From positions 1-64,000 of the forward strand of contig SLCC01000015.1 in assembly GCA_007126035.1 (NCBI GenBank): 64,000 nucleotides of DNA, read 5' to 3'. This document shows, piece after piece, positions 49,590 to 57,868 of this stretch; position 1 is the first letter of the stretch; the number at the start of each line of letters is the position of its first letter. The position numbers were made by a program, and so were the translations under genes. Below the pieces are notes generated by a model that was not told where the DNA came from, did no database searches, and saw only the letters and a list, made by a program, of their open reading frames with translations. This stretch comes from Gemmatimonadota bacterium (lineage in GTDB: Bacteria > Gemmatimonadota > Gemmatimonadetes > Longimicrobiales > RSA9).

Positions 49590-50120
49590 ATGTGGCACTC
49601 CATTCAACAAACGGCTTCCCCTGAACGGCCAGATGACATGGCTCCCGAAACCATAATCGGCAGTGGGAGCCGCGAGCCGAATCCCGCGCCCCGGGAAGAC
49701 TCCCTTCTCAACGCCGGCTCAGCACCCCGGCGACGCGTCAGATTCGTCGACAGCGCCCGCGAAGAACACCGCCATGGCGTCACCATCACCGTTCGCCTCG
49801 AATGGCAGGACGTCATCCACTCCGCTTCCGCTACCGGCGAGAAAGGCTCCGCCCTCGAGCTCAAGACCACTGCCCAGGCTGCGCTGGACGCCGTCGAGAA
49901 AGTATGTGGCCAGAGCGTGGGGTTCCGGATCATCGGAGTCAAACAACTGCAGGCCTTCGACTCCACCCTGATGGTCGCCTCCCTGGTCCGCCTGGATGAT
50001 CCCGGACAGCGCCTGGTGGGTGCCGTGATCGCCGGCGACGACCGCATCCGGTCCGCTGCCGTAGCTCTCCTCAGCGCGCTGAACCGCGCCCTCGGCAACT
50101 ATCTCCACACCTCCGACTGA
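49590..50120 (+). CDS. Hypothetical protein with conserved-looking C-terminal alpha/beta domain
   Basis: The product is 176 residues; the ATG has GGAGG 7 nt upstream. The first 60 residues are polar and likely disordered. The rest alternates strands and helices (VTITVRLEWQDVIHSASATGE, AALDAVEKVCGQSVGFRIIGVKQLQ, LMVASLVRLDDPGQRLVGAVIAGDDRIRSAAVALLSALNRAL, in parts), a small two-layer domain that recalls a LeuA regulatory fold in pattern only. No active-site motif is seen. It lies between hairpins and may form its own transcript. Confidence 0.65.
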   Translation: MWHSIQQTASPERPDDMAPETIIGSGSREPNPAPREDSLLNAGSAPRRRVRFVDSAREEHRHGVTITVRLEWQDVIHSASATGEKGSALELKTTAQAALDAVEKVCGQSVGFRIIGVKQLQAFDSTLMVASLVRLDDPGQRLVGAVIAGDDRIRSAAVALLSALNRALGNYLHTSD

Positions 50121-50209
50121 CCCCGGTCGCCCCTGTCGCCGTGGGGAACATCTGTTTTGGGCGCGCGTATGATTCCTCCAGTTGCTCATACGAAGGTCGG
50201 GAGGAGATC

Positions 50210-51526
50210 ATGGCCGGACTGAAGCGCATAGCCTGGATTTTCGGGTTGTTCGCCCTGTCAGGAGTGGTGGCGTGGGGTGTCAGCGGCTGGGGTCCTCCTG
50301 CGGAGCCTGCGCCGGTTGATGTGCTGCTCGAGGAAGGTGTGCTGGACGAAGCGGAAGCCTACACCTTCCGATCGGAGCCGTTGCAGCCTCGGCCGCGGGA
50401 CGAATGGGACCTGACGGCGACGCACAATGACCGTGTGCAGTTCTGGATCGACTTTCTGAAGGGTCGCAACAAGGACCGCACGCATCTGTGGCTCGAGCGG
50501 GAAGGGATGTACGGCGAGTTCATCAGGTCACAGCTTCGTGCTCGGGGGATGCCCGAGGATCTGTTCTACCTGGCGCTGATCGAGAGCGGTCTGTCGAACC
50601 GTGCGGTATCGCATGCGGCGGCGGTGGGCATCTGGCAGTTCATAGCTGAGACGGGACGTCGTTACGGACTTGAGGTGTCGGCGTACGTGGACGAGCGACG
50701 TGATCCTGTGGCGGCAACGGAGTCGGCTCTGGACTACCTGGAGTACCTGTACGACCGGTTTGGCAGTTGGTACCTGGCCGCTGCGGGCTACAACAGTGGT
50801 GAGAACCGTGTGGGCAGGATCATGCGGCAGTTGACCGGGAGCGAGCGTGGCACTGATGCGGACTACTGGCGCATTGCTCACCGCCTGCCCCGCGAGACCC
50901 GTGACTACGTGCCATTGATGCTGGCGGCGGGCTTCATAGGCAAGGACCCCGCTGCTTACGGGTTCCATGGCATCGAGCATCAGGTGCCGCTGGCGTTCGA
51001 CAAGGTGGAGGTGGGTGGCGAGATCAGCCTTGCGGCGGTGGCCGAGGCGGGTGGCGTGACCGAGGCGGTTGTCCGTGAGCTGAATCCTCATCTGATCCGG
51101 GGCGTCACGCCTCCCGGCCGGGACTGGGAGGTCAGGGTACCGGTTGGTCATCGAAGGGCGGTGCTGGCCAACCTGGACCGCGCGGTGGAGGAGGTTCGTG
51201 TAGCGCTGGTGACCCACCGTGTGAGGCGAGGCGAGACGCTGACGCACATTGCGCGTGGCCACGGGGTCCGGGTGGAGGCGCTGCGGTCAGCCAATCCTGG
51301 CGTCAACGCGACCCGTCTGCAGGTCGGGCAGACGATCCAAGTCCCCGTTGGTGGCCAGGAGGTCAGTGGCGGCGAGCCGGAGCGGTGGACCACGTATCAG
51401 GTGCGGCGAGGGGACACGTTGTCGCACATTGCCGTGCGTCATGGCGTGACCGTGAGGCAGCTGCGCCAGTGGAACGGCATCGGGACCCGGATCTATGCGG
51501 GTCAGCGGCTCCGGATCCAGGCGTAG
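50210..51526 (+). CDS. MltD-type membrane-bound lytic transglycosylase with two LysM domains
   Basis: The product is about 438 residues; the ATG follows GGGAGGAGATC. An N-terminal membrane anchor (WIFGLFALSGVVAWG) precedes the SLT domain with the catalytic Glu in FYLALIESGLSNRAVSHAAAVGIWQF, and AAGYNSGENRVGRIM. Two LysM repeats end the protein (THRVRRGETLTHIARGHGVRVEAL, YQVRRGDTLSHIAVRHGVTVRQL). It cleaves MurNAc-GlcNAc bonds to 1,6-anhydro products and remodels the wall. Confidence 0.95.
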   Translation: MAGLKRIAWIFGLFALSGVVAWGVSGWGPPAEPAPVDVLLEEGVLDEAEAYTFRSEPLQPRPRDEWDLTATHNDRVQFWIDFLKGRNKDRTHLWLEREGMYGEFIRSQLRARGMPEDLFYLALIESGLSNRAVSHAAAVGIWQFIAETGRRYGLEVSAYVDERRDPVAATESALDYLEYLYDRFGSWYLAAAGYNSGENRVGRIMRQLTGSERGTDADYWRIAHRLPRETRDYVPLMLAAGFIGKDPAAYGFHGIEHQVPLAFDKVEVGGEISLAAVAEAGGVTEAVVRELNPHLIRGVTPPGRDWEVRVPVGHRRAVLANLDRAVEEVRVALVTHRVRRGETLTHIARGHGVRVEALRSANPGVNATRLQVGQTIQVPVGGQEVSGGEPERWTTYQVRRGDTLSHIAVRHGVTVRQLRQWNGIGTRIYAGQRLRIQA

Positions 51527-51536
51527 GTCATATGAG

Positions 51537-51577
51537 ACACACGGCGCGGCTCTGTTTTTGTACGTCGCGCCGTGTGT
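51537..51577. terminator. Inverted repeat after the mltD-like gene with a T-run in the loop
   Basis: Perfect 12-bp arms ACACACGGCGCG and CGCGCCGTGTGT flank a 17-nt loop containing TTTTT. It lies between two convergent genes, so a bidirectional terminator is likely. Confidence 0.6.
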
Positions 51578-51607
51578 GACTGTTGGTGGTGGTCGAGGAT
51601 GGCGCTC

Positions 51608-51832
51608 CTACCCGAGGGCGCCGCCTTCGGGACGTGGCGCTTCGGGGCCCTCAGCCGTTTCTACCTCTTCTTCCGTGACTCCGACCACCTCCCCGTCAGC
51701 GAACTCCACCAGGTATCCCTCGGTACTATCGGCGGCGTTGTCCGGCCCCCACCGGCCCACCACTTCGCCGACCTGACCGCGGTAGCGCTCCGACTGTTGG
51801 TACCTCGGATTGGTGACACGAATCCAGTGCAT
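51608..51832 (-). CDS. Small SH3/KOW-like hypothetical protein
   Basis: The product is 74 residues; the chosen ATG has GGAGG with 6-nt spacing. It opens MHWIRVTNPRYQQSERYRGQVGEVVGRWGPDNAADSTEGYLVEF (in parts), a small beta-barrel-like pattern with a conserved-looking Gly-x-x-Gly turn, then an acidic tail. It may be a KOW or SH3-like fold; I do not recognise a family. Confidence 0.6.
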   Translation of the reverse strand: MHWIRVTNPRYQQSERYRGQVGEVVGRWGPDNAADSTEGYLVEFADGEVVGVTEEEVETAEGPEAPRPEGGALG

Positions 51833-51953
51833 GCGATGCCTCCAGTATCTCAGCGCCTCTGTCGGGGTGACCAACGCACATGGCGCGCCATCGTCCATCG
51901 GCGCTGATGCTGGGGGTCCGATCATTGGTCAGAAGCGTGAGCGTCCGACCGGT

Positions 51954-52766
51954 CTACCTCACACCTCTCAACACCGCGTGAGCGTAGCCGTTGTCGGGGT
52001 CTCCGCCGGCAGCCAGCACCGAGTCCACCGTTCCGGGGCCACGGTTGTACGCGAGGAGCGCCAGCCACAGGTCGCCGTCGTAGCGCTCGATCATCTGGCG
52101 GAGGTATCGGAAGCCGAGGCGGAGGTTGGTTTCCCGGTCGAAGAGGTCGGCGTACCGTAGGGACGGGTCCAGTTCGAACGCGGTGGGCGGCATCAGCTGA
52201 GCGAGGCCCACGGCGCCCACCGGACTGATAGCCCGGCGGTGGAAACCGCTCTCGACGCGGACGAGTTGGAAGGCGACAGCGGGATCGATCCCTTCCGAAA
52301 GGGCTATGTCGGTGATAGAGGCTGCCAGGTCGGCGGGAATCGAGTAGCGGGCGGAATAGCCGAGGATCTCCTGGACCCGGTTCAACTCCAGCCGTACGAG
52401 CTCCAACTCGCCCTGTCGGGCGTGGAGCGTCAGCCTGGCTTGTTCCGTCTCGTGGTGCAGCCGTGTCAGCCGGGTCCCGTCCGAGCTCGCGGCGAGCTGC
52501 AGGCCCAGCAGGAAGGCGATGCCCATGAGGATCGCCTGACGCATCGGAGAGTGGAATATGGCCCAGAGGCCCCGAAGCTTGCGGCGCGCTCTGTCCCGCC
52601 GCTCCGCTTCCCATGCTGCCAGCGTCCCGGAGATAGAGGTACGAGACCGCGCCGCTCCGGCTCCTGGAGCCGATGCCTTTCGCCCTTCGGCCTGCCTCGC
52701 CAGCTCACGGAGAAGCTGGGTGCGGGTGGGCTTGTTCGTGCCGTCCGAGGATAATCCCGGTGTCAT
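51954..52766 (-). CDS. Membrane-anchored lytic transglycosylase (SLT domain)
   Basis: The product is 270 residues. A basic cytoplasmic N-terminus and one membrane helix (AILMGIAFLLGLQLAAS) are followed by a coiled coil (LTRLHHETEQARLTLHARQGELELVRLELNRVQEIL, in parts) and the SLT domain with the catalytic Glu in FQLVRVESGFHRRAISPVGAVGLAQLMPPTA and LLAYNRGPGTVDSVL. It is a second muramidase beside the MltD-like gene. Its role is cell-wall turnover in the periplasm. Confidence 0.9.
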   Translation of the reverse strand: MTPGLSSDGTNKPTRTQLLRELARQAEGRKASAPGAGAARSRTSISGTLAAWEAERRDRARRKLRGLWAIFHSPMRQAILMGIAFLLGLQLAASSDGTRLTRLHHETEQARLTLHARQGELELVRLELNRVQEILGYSARYSIPADLAASITDIALSEGIDPAVAFQLVRVESGFHRRAISPVGAVGLAQLMPPTAFELDPSLRYADLFDRETNLRLGFRYLRQMIERYDGDLWLALLAYNRGPGTVDSVLAAGGDPDNGYAHAVLRGVR

Positions 52767-52941
52767 GATCAGCCTCCACGTATGGGTTCCTGACCGGAAG
52801 CGCTGGGGACCCGCAGTCGGCAGCAGGGGGGCGTGGTCACCCTGTCTGGATTAACCATACAGGTGCAAAGATAACCCTGAATCGGTGGGCTGCGGAACCC
52901 ATCTCCTCAAGAGCTTGCGGTTCTGGGGGTTGCGAGCGTGT

Positions 52942-54093
52942 TCAGGAGCGAAGGGCTGTGCTGATGCCGGCCAGCAGCCAGCCCAGGGTCAGTTGGGGGT
53001 TGGCGTTGATGCGACCCGCGTCTCTGGCCGTATCGACCAGTGCCAGTGCCACAGGGAGGCGGTCGGGTCGGAGCTGCCCTGCCATGGCCTCGAGTGTGTC
53101 CAGCGCGTCCAGCGCCACCACCTGGTCGTGGGCGCCGGCAGCGACGGCGGCCAGGTCACGGAGCCAAATGGCCATTGCGTCCAGTGTGTCGGCGAAGCTC
53201 CCCCTGGCACCGAAAGGTTTCTGTGCGAGGGCAATGGCGAGTCTTCGCTCGGGGCCGGGGTCGAGGGTGCTCCGTATCCACTCCAGTGCGCTACTGCGGA
53301 TGGTCTGGGCGTGCGTGGGCTCCCCGTCTCTCGAGACGAACGAGAGAGCGGCCCGTATCGAGCCGCGGCCGAGTCTGGCCAGGACTGCGGCGTCTGGTCG
53401 GGGGACGTCCGCCCGCTCGTGCAGGAAGGTAGCTATCTCGTCGACCGAGAAGCTCGTGAGTCGTACCGGCAGGAGTCTCGACCGGATGGTGGGCACGAGA
53501 GCTTCGGGGTCTCTGGCCGTCAGGATGAACACGGTAGCGGGTGGCGGTTCCTCCAGGATCTTGAGGAGGGCATTGGCCGCTTCCTCGCTGGCCTCCTGTG
53601 AAACCAGGAGCTCGGCGTCTCCGATGATGAACACCTGCCTGCTGGCCATGGCCGGCCGCGTGACGCCTAGTTGCCGGATGGTGCGGACCTGTGCGATGTA
53701 CAGCCCCGCCGGCTCGTCCGTGTCGGCCAGGTACAAGGGATCGCCCCGGCGTTCTGCCAGCGCCGCGAAGCGCGCCTCTTCGAGGGCTGCGGCCAGCTTC
53801 TCTGGCCCCGCAGTTCCTTTGGGTCGAGGCAGAGGGAAGAACCAGTGAATGTCAGGGTGCTGGAGGTCCAGGGCCAGGCGGCACCCCCGACAACGACCGC
53901 ACGGTCCGCCCGGTTCGGGCCGCTGACAGACCAGGAGGCGGGCTAGCCAGCGCGCCAGGCTCTGGCGTCCCACACCCGGCATTCCGTGGATGAGGATGGA
54001 GCCCGGCAGGTCGTCCCGTTCGACGGCGGCGGCGAGTCCGAGTCGAACGTCATCGTGGCCGAAGACCTCGGTGGTCAGCGCGGTTGCAGCCAT
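52942..54093 (-). CDS. holB: DNA polymerase III subunit delta'
   Basis: HolB is the stator subunit of the clamp loader. The 383-residue product has an AAA+ core with GMPGVGRQSLA at the Walker A position, where the usual Lys and Ser/Thr are missing, as in other non-ATPase delta' subunits. A zinc module is visible (C in LLVCQ, then CGRCRGC). EEAANALLKILEEPP and TIRSRLLPVRL are the conserved delta' segments. Its start overlaps the end of envC by 19 bp. Confidence 0.9.
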   Translation of the reverse strand: MAATALTTEVFGHDDVRLGLAAAVERDDLPGSILIHGMPGVGRQSLARWLARLLVCQRPEPGGPCGRCRGCRLALDLQHPDIHWFFPLPRPKGTAGPEKLAAALEEARFAALAERRGDPLYLADTDEPAGLYIAQVRTIRQLGVTRPAMASRQVFIIGDAELLVSQEASEEAANALLKILEEPPPATVFILTARDPEALVPTIRSRLLPVRLTSFSVDEIATFLHERADVPRPDAAVLARLGRGSIRAALSFVSRDGEPTHAQTIRSSALEWIRSTLDPGPERRLAIALAQKPFGARGSFADTLDAMAIWLRDLAAVAAGAHDQVVALDALDTLEAMAGQLRPDRLPVALALVDTARDAGRINANPQLTLGWLLAGISTALRS

Positions 54094-55394
54094 GGCAGCG
54101 GGTCAACGGGAACGGGTGTCCGGTCACGGACTGGTGCATGGATCTGGAGGTACAGGTGCGAGCCCTCCTCCGGGCCTCGCCCTACGGTGCCCAACAGGTG
54201 GCCCGCCGGCACGTCCTGACCCTCGCGCACGCGGATCTCGCCCAGGTACAGGTAGAGGGAGTAATAGCCGCCGCCGTGGCTCAGGACCACGCCTGGTCCG
54301 AAGCCTTCCATAGGTCGCGCCACCACTACCGTTCCGCCGCCCACGGCGTGGACGGATGTGCCGGGCGCCGCCGAGATGCCGATCCCGTTGCGCCTCAAGG
54401 TCACGCCGCCGGGTCGGCGGTCCGGGCCGAAGCGGTACAGGAGTTGGCCGTCGACCGGCCACCGGAGCTGGCCCAGGTTCTCGGCGGACAGGGTCGTCAC
54501 CGCTTCCTCTACGCCAGCGGCGGCCCGTCTTCGCTCCAGCTCCAGGCGGCGCCTCTCCATCTCTTCGATTAGCGTCGTCAGGCGGCGTTCGTCGCTGGCC
54601 AGCTGCTGGATCCGCCGTTCTGCCTGCGTCACCTGCCCACGGACATCCCTCAGTGCCTCTGCCCTCGATTCTTCGAGTTCCTGGAGCTGGGCGAACTCCG
54701 TGAGCTTCTCGGCCCGCAGGTATTCCAATTGGGCGAGGTTGTGCTGGAGCTCGTGCTCCTGAGATGTCAGCTTTCGTTCGAGCGCGCCTATCTCCTCGAG
54801 CAGGAGCCGGTCGTGCACGGAGATGAGGTGCAGGTACTTGTAGCGGTTCAGGAGGTCGCTGAAGCTCTCGGCGCTGAGCAGGACACGAACCGAGTGGAGC
54901 GGGCCCTGCTTGTAGATGGCACGGAGGCGCTGACCCAGCACCACGTTTCGCTCACGCAGCCGGTCCCGGCTCTGGACGAGCTGCTGACTGATCTCCGCCA
55001 CGTTGGCCGTGAGCGTGGTCGTCTGGTAGTCCAGCTCCGCCAGCGCCTCCGCCGATGCCTCGACCTGTCGCTCTATGTTGCTGAGCTCGACCGAGATATC
55101 ACGGGCCCGCCCCTCCAGCTCGCCCATGGATCGCTGGAGCCGCGCCCGTTCCGCCCGGATCTCTTCGAGCCGTGTCTGGCTGGCCCGGATCTGCTGCTGC
55201 ACCGTATCCTGCTGGGAGGCAAGCCCTCCCGGAGGGATCAGGGACAGCAAGACGGCGGCCGCTGCCAACGACCCCCGCCGCCAGCGGCTCGATCCGGGCG
55301 GGCATGGTGCCGGTCCGGTCAGGCCGGTGCGGCCGGCCACAGTGCGGCGTGGCCGGAGCGGATCCAGTGACGAAACGGCTGAGCTACTGCTCAT
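54075..55394 (-). CDS. envC: EnvC-type murein hydrolase activator (degenerate LytM domain)
   Basis: The product is 439 residues. A signal peptide is followed by a long coiled coil (residues of about 60-300, many Glu/Arg/Leu heptads) and a C-terminal M23/LytM domain. In that domain the zinc ligands are largely lost: the His and Asp of the first motif are replaced (RRNGIGISAAPGT), and only one His of the last motif remains (GSHLYLQIH). Such EnvC proteins do not cut peptidoglycan themselves but activate amidases under FtsEX control. The gene directly follows ftsX with a 4-nt overlap. Confidence 0.92.
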   Translation of the reverse strand: MSSSSAVSSLDPLRPRRTVAGRTGLTGPAPCPPGSSRWRRGSLAAAAVLLSLIPPGGLASQQDTVQQQIRASQTRLEEIRAERARLQRSMGELEGRARDISVELSNIERQVEASAEALAELDYQTTTLTANVAEISQQLVQSRDRLRERNVVLGQRLRAIYKQGPLHSVRVLLSAESFSDLLNRYKYLHLISVHDRLLLEEIGALERKLTSQEHELQHNLAQLEYLRAEKLTEFAQLQELEESRAEALRDVRGQVTQAERRIQQLASDERRLTTLIEEMERRRLELERRRAAAGVEEAVTTLSAENLGQLRWPVDGQLLYRFGPDRRPGGVTLRRNGIGISAAPGTSVHAVGGGTVVVARPMEGFGPGVVLSHGGGYYSLYLYLGEIRVREGQDVPAGHLLGTVGRGPEEGSHLYLQIHAPVRDRTPVPVDPLPWLQPR

Positions 55395-56248
55395 ATCTCC
55401 TGCAGGTGACGGTGCACGGCCACCGCACTGGCCACCATGCCGAACACCGAGCCGATCACTATCCCCGTCACTATCCAGAGGTCCGGTATCCAGACCAGAT
55501 CGACCACCGCGTCGGACAGGAGACGGAACACGATGAAGGTGGCCGGCAGGGCCAGGAGCGAGCCGGCGGCGCCGGCCATGAGGCCTTCCAGCAGGAATGG
55601 TCTCCGGATGAAGCTGTTGGTGGCGCCTACCAACCTCATGATGCGGATCTCCTCGCGCCTGGCGAACACGGCCAGGCGGATGGCGGCGCCGATGATCAAC
55701 GCCGCCACCGCGGCGAATGCGATGCCCACCACGACGGAAGCCGCGGCGGCCACACGTCTCAGGAGGTAGACCTTGTCGAGCCAGTCCTGGCCATAGCGCA
55801 CGTCCTCGACCACGGGATAGTCGCCCAGGGCGGCGGCCACGCGGTGCACGGCCTCGGCGGACCGCTGGCCGGAGTGGAGGGTCACCTCGATGGAGGCGGG
55901 GAAGGGATTGGTCTCCAGGCCCGTGAAGACAGCCTCGAAGTCGCGGAGCTGGATGCGGGCCAGCTCCAGGGCCTGACGCCGGGTTATGTGGATCACATCC
56001 CGGACGTGGGGCAGACCGGCTACATTGGCCCGCAGCGCCTCGATTTCTGCGTGCGATGCGTCATCCCTCAGGTACGCCACCACCTCGACCCGCGCTTCCA
56101 CCTGGTCCAGCACGATCTGGATGTTGTGGGCGGCCACGCCGAACAGACCCAGCACGAAGACGGACAGGGCGATCATGGCTACTGACAGGCCGGTGAGGAG
56201 TGGCGCGCGTCGGAACCCGGCAAGTGCCTCGCGTATCGCGTGCATCAC
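55391..56248 (-). CDS. ftsX: Cell division protein FtsX, permease-like
   Basis: The product is 285 residues. Four hydrophobic segments are present (SVAMIALSVFVLGLFGVAAHN; VGIAFAAVAALIIGAAI; LMAGAAGSLLALPATFIVFRLL; WIVTGIVIGSVFGMVASAVAVH). Between the first and second lies the periplasmic loop that binds EnvC. FtsX works with FtsE as an ABC-type signalling machine at the septum. The gene overlaps ftsE and envC by 4 nt each, so all three are translationally coupled. Confidence 0.95.
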   Translation of the reverse strand: MMHAIREALAGFRRAPLLTGLSVAMIALSVFVLGLFGVAAHNIQIVLDQVEARVEVVAYLRDDASHAEIEALRANVAGLPHVRDVIHITRRQALELARIQLRDFEAVFTGLETNPFPASIEVTLHSGQRSAEAVHRVAAALGDYPVVEDVRYGQDWLDKVYLLRRVAAAASVVVGIAFAAVAALIIGAAIRLAVFARREEIRIMRLVGATNSFIRRPFLLEGLMAGAAGSLLALPATFIVFRLLSDAVVDLVWIPDLWIVTGIVIGSVFGMVASAVAVHRHLQEI

Positions 56249-56922
56249 GCTTGCTCCTGTTGCGAGTCGTAGACGACCTTGCCGTGCTCCAGCTCCATGG
56301 TCCGCACACCGACACTTCGCCGCAGGATCTGGGCATCGTGAGTGGCGATCAGCACAGCGGTACCCGCGGCGTTGATGTCGCGGAAGAGCTCGTGGATCCC
56401 TCGGGTCGCCCGCTCGTCCAGATTGCCCGTCGGCTCATCCGCGAGGAGCAGGATCGGCTCGTTGGCCAGCGCTCGCGCCACGGCCACCCTCTGTTGTTCG
56501 CCGCCTGAAAGCTCCGCCGGGTGCGCCTGCGCTTTGGCCGCGAGCCCTACCCGGGCCAGCAGACGGCCGACCTTGGCGCGGATCACGGCGGGTCTCGCTC
56601 CGGTCACCTCGAGGGCGAAGGCCACGTTCTCTGCGGCTGTCCGGTCCGGGAGCAGGCGGAAGTCCTGGAACACGTAGCCGATCTTGCGACGGAGCATCGA
56701 CACGTCCTTCGGTCGCAGTCGCCGTGTGTCGTAGCCGTTGACCCTGACCTCCCCCTCCGTGGGCATGTCGGCCACGTGCACGAGGCGCAGGATCGTAGTC
56801 TTGCCGGCACCGCTGTGCCCGGTGAGGAAGACGAATTCCCCTTTGCGGATGCTCAATGTGACCCCGTCGAGGGCCCGGCCCACCCGCGGGAATTCCCGGC
56901 TGACGTTCTGGAAGTGGATCAT
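56245..56922 (-). CDS. ftsE: Cell division ATP-binding protein FtsE
   Basis: The product is 225 residues. It has Walker A TGHSGAGKTT, the ABC signature LSGGEQQRVAVARAL, Walker B ILLLADEPTGNLD and the H-loop IATHD. The position beside ftsX with overlapping codons identifies it as FtsE rather than another ABC ATPase. Its start overlaps the pdxA stop (ATGA). Confidence 0.96.
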   Translation of the reverse strand: MIHFQNVSREFPRVGRALDGVTLSIRKGEFVFLTGHSGAGKTTILRLVHVADMPTEGEVRVNGYDTRRLRPKDVSMLRRKIGYVFQDFRLLPDRTAAENVAFALEVTGARPAVIRAKVGRLLARVGLAAKAQAHPAELSGGEQQRVAVARALANEPILLLADEPTGNLDERATRGIHELFRDINAAGTAVLIATHDAQILRRSVGVRTMELEHGKVVYDSQQEQA

Positions 56923-57845
56923 TCCATTGGTACCCGTCGAGGTCGGGCCGCGAGACCGGCGGCGAGCCTCAGAGCCTCCTGCATCGAGGATGGATCAGCG
57001 CGACCCTGTCCGGCTATGTCGAGTGCGGTCCCGTGGTCCGGGGATGTACGGATGAACGGCAGTCCCAGCGTCACGTTCACTCCGGCACCGAAGCTTACTG
57101 TCTTGAACACCGCCATGCCAACATCATGGTAGGGGGAGATGACCGCGTCGAACTCGCCGGCGATGGCCCGGCCGAACACGGTGTCGGCGGGAAGCGGCCC
57201 GACGACGCGGACGTCCAGCCGCAGCAACTGCTCAATGGCCGGTGTGAAGACGCTGGCCTCTTCATGCCCGAACAGGCCGCCATCGGAGGCGTGAGGGTTC
57301 AGGGCGCAGAGCGCTATCCGTGGCTCCCCGATGTTCCACAGGTCCTTGAGGCCGGAGGCGGTCAGCAGGGTCTGGGAGACCAGCCGCTCGACGGTCAGCG
57401 TCTGCGGCACCGAAGACAGAGGGATGTGAATGGTCGCCAGGTTGACCCTGAGCGCGCCTCCCACGCGGGTCCGCTCCGCGGCCATCAGCATGGCCACTTC
57501 CGGGGCCGACGTCAGCGCCTGCAGCATTTCCGTGTGGCCCGGGTAGGGGTAGCCGGCGGCGGCCAGCGCCGTCTTGTCGATGGGCGCGGTAACGATGCCG
57601 TCGACCTCGCCGTCCAGTGCCAGCGTTACCGCCCGTTCGATGGCAGCGCCAGCGAGTCGGCCTGCCTCCGCCTCGTCACCCCCGTCCCAGTGCCCCACGT
57701 TCAGGTCGGGCTCCACCCCGGTCCCGGACGGCCCGACGATCACCAGGTTGGCGGGGGGCGCCTCCAGCGCCGCCGCTGTCACCTCGGGGCCTATGCCCCT
57801 GGGATCCCCCAGGGTGACGCCAAGTCTAGGTGGGGCCCGGGTCAT
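56919..57845 (-). CDS. pdxA: 4-hydroxythreonine-4-phosphate dehydrogenase
   Basis: PdxA oxidises 4-phosphohydroxy-L-threonine in pyridoxal phosphate synthesis. The 308-residue product has LGVTLGDPRGIGPEV, YPGHTEML, ATIHIPLSSV (first metal His), ALNPHASDGGLFG (second His) and RTSPDHGTALDIAG (third His). The usual YHDQGH reads YHDVGM here, but the three metal His are kept. The gene sits between surA and ftsE on the same strand. Confidence 0.95.
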   Translation of the reverse strand: MTRAPPRLGVTLGDPRGIGPEVTAAALEAPPANLVIVGPSGTGVEPDLNVGHWDGGDEAEAGRLAGAAIERAVTLALDGEVDGIVTAPIDKTALAAAGYPYPGHTEMLQALTSAPEVAMLMAAERTRVGGALRVNLATIHIPLSSVPQTLTVERLVSQTLLTASGLKDLWNIGEPRIALCALNPHASDGGLFGHEEASVFTPAIEQLLRLDVRVVGPLPADTVFGRAIAGEFDAVISPYHDVGMAVFKTVSFGAGVNVTLGLPFIRTSPDHGTALDIAGQGRADPSSMQEALRLAAGLAARPRRVPME

Positions 57846-57868
57846 CAGGCGCGACGAGGCTCAGACCG

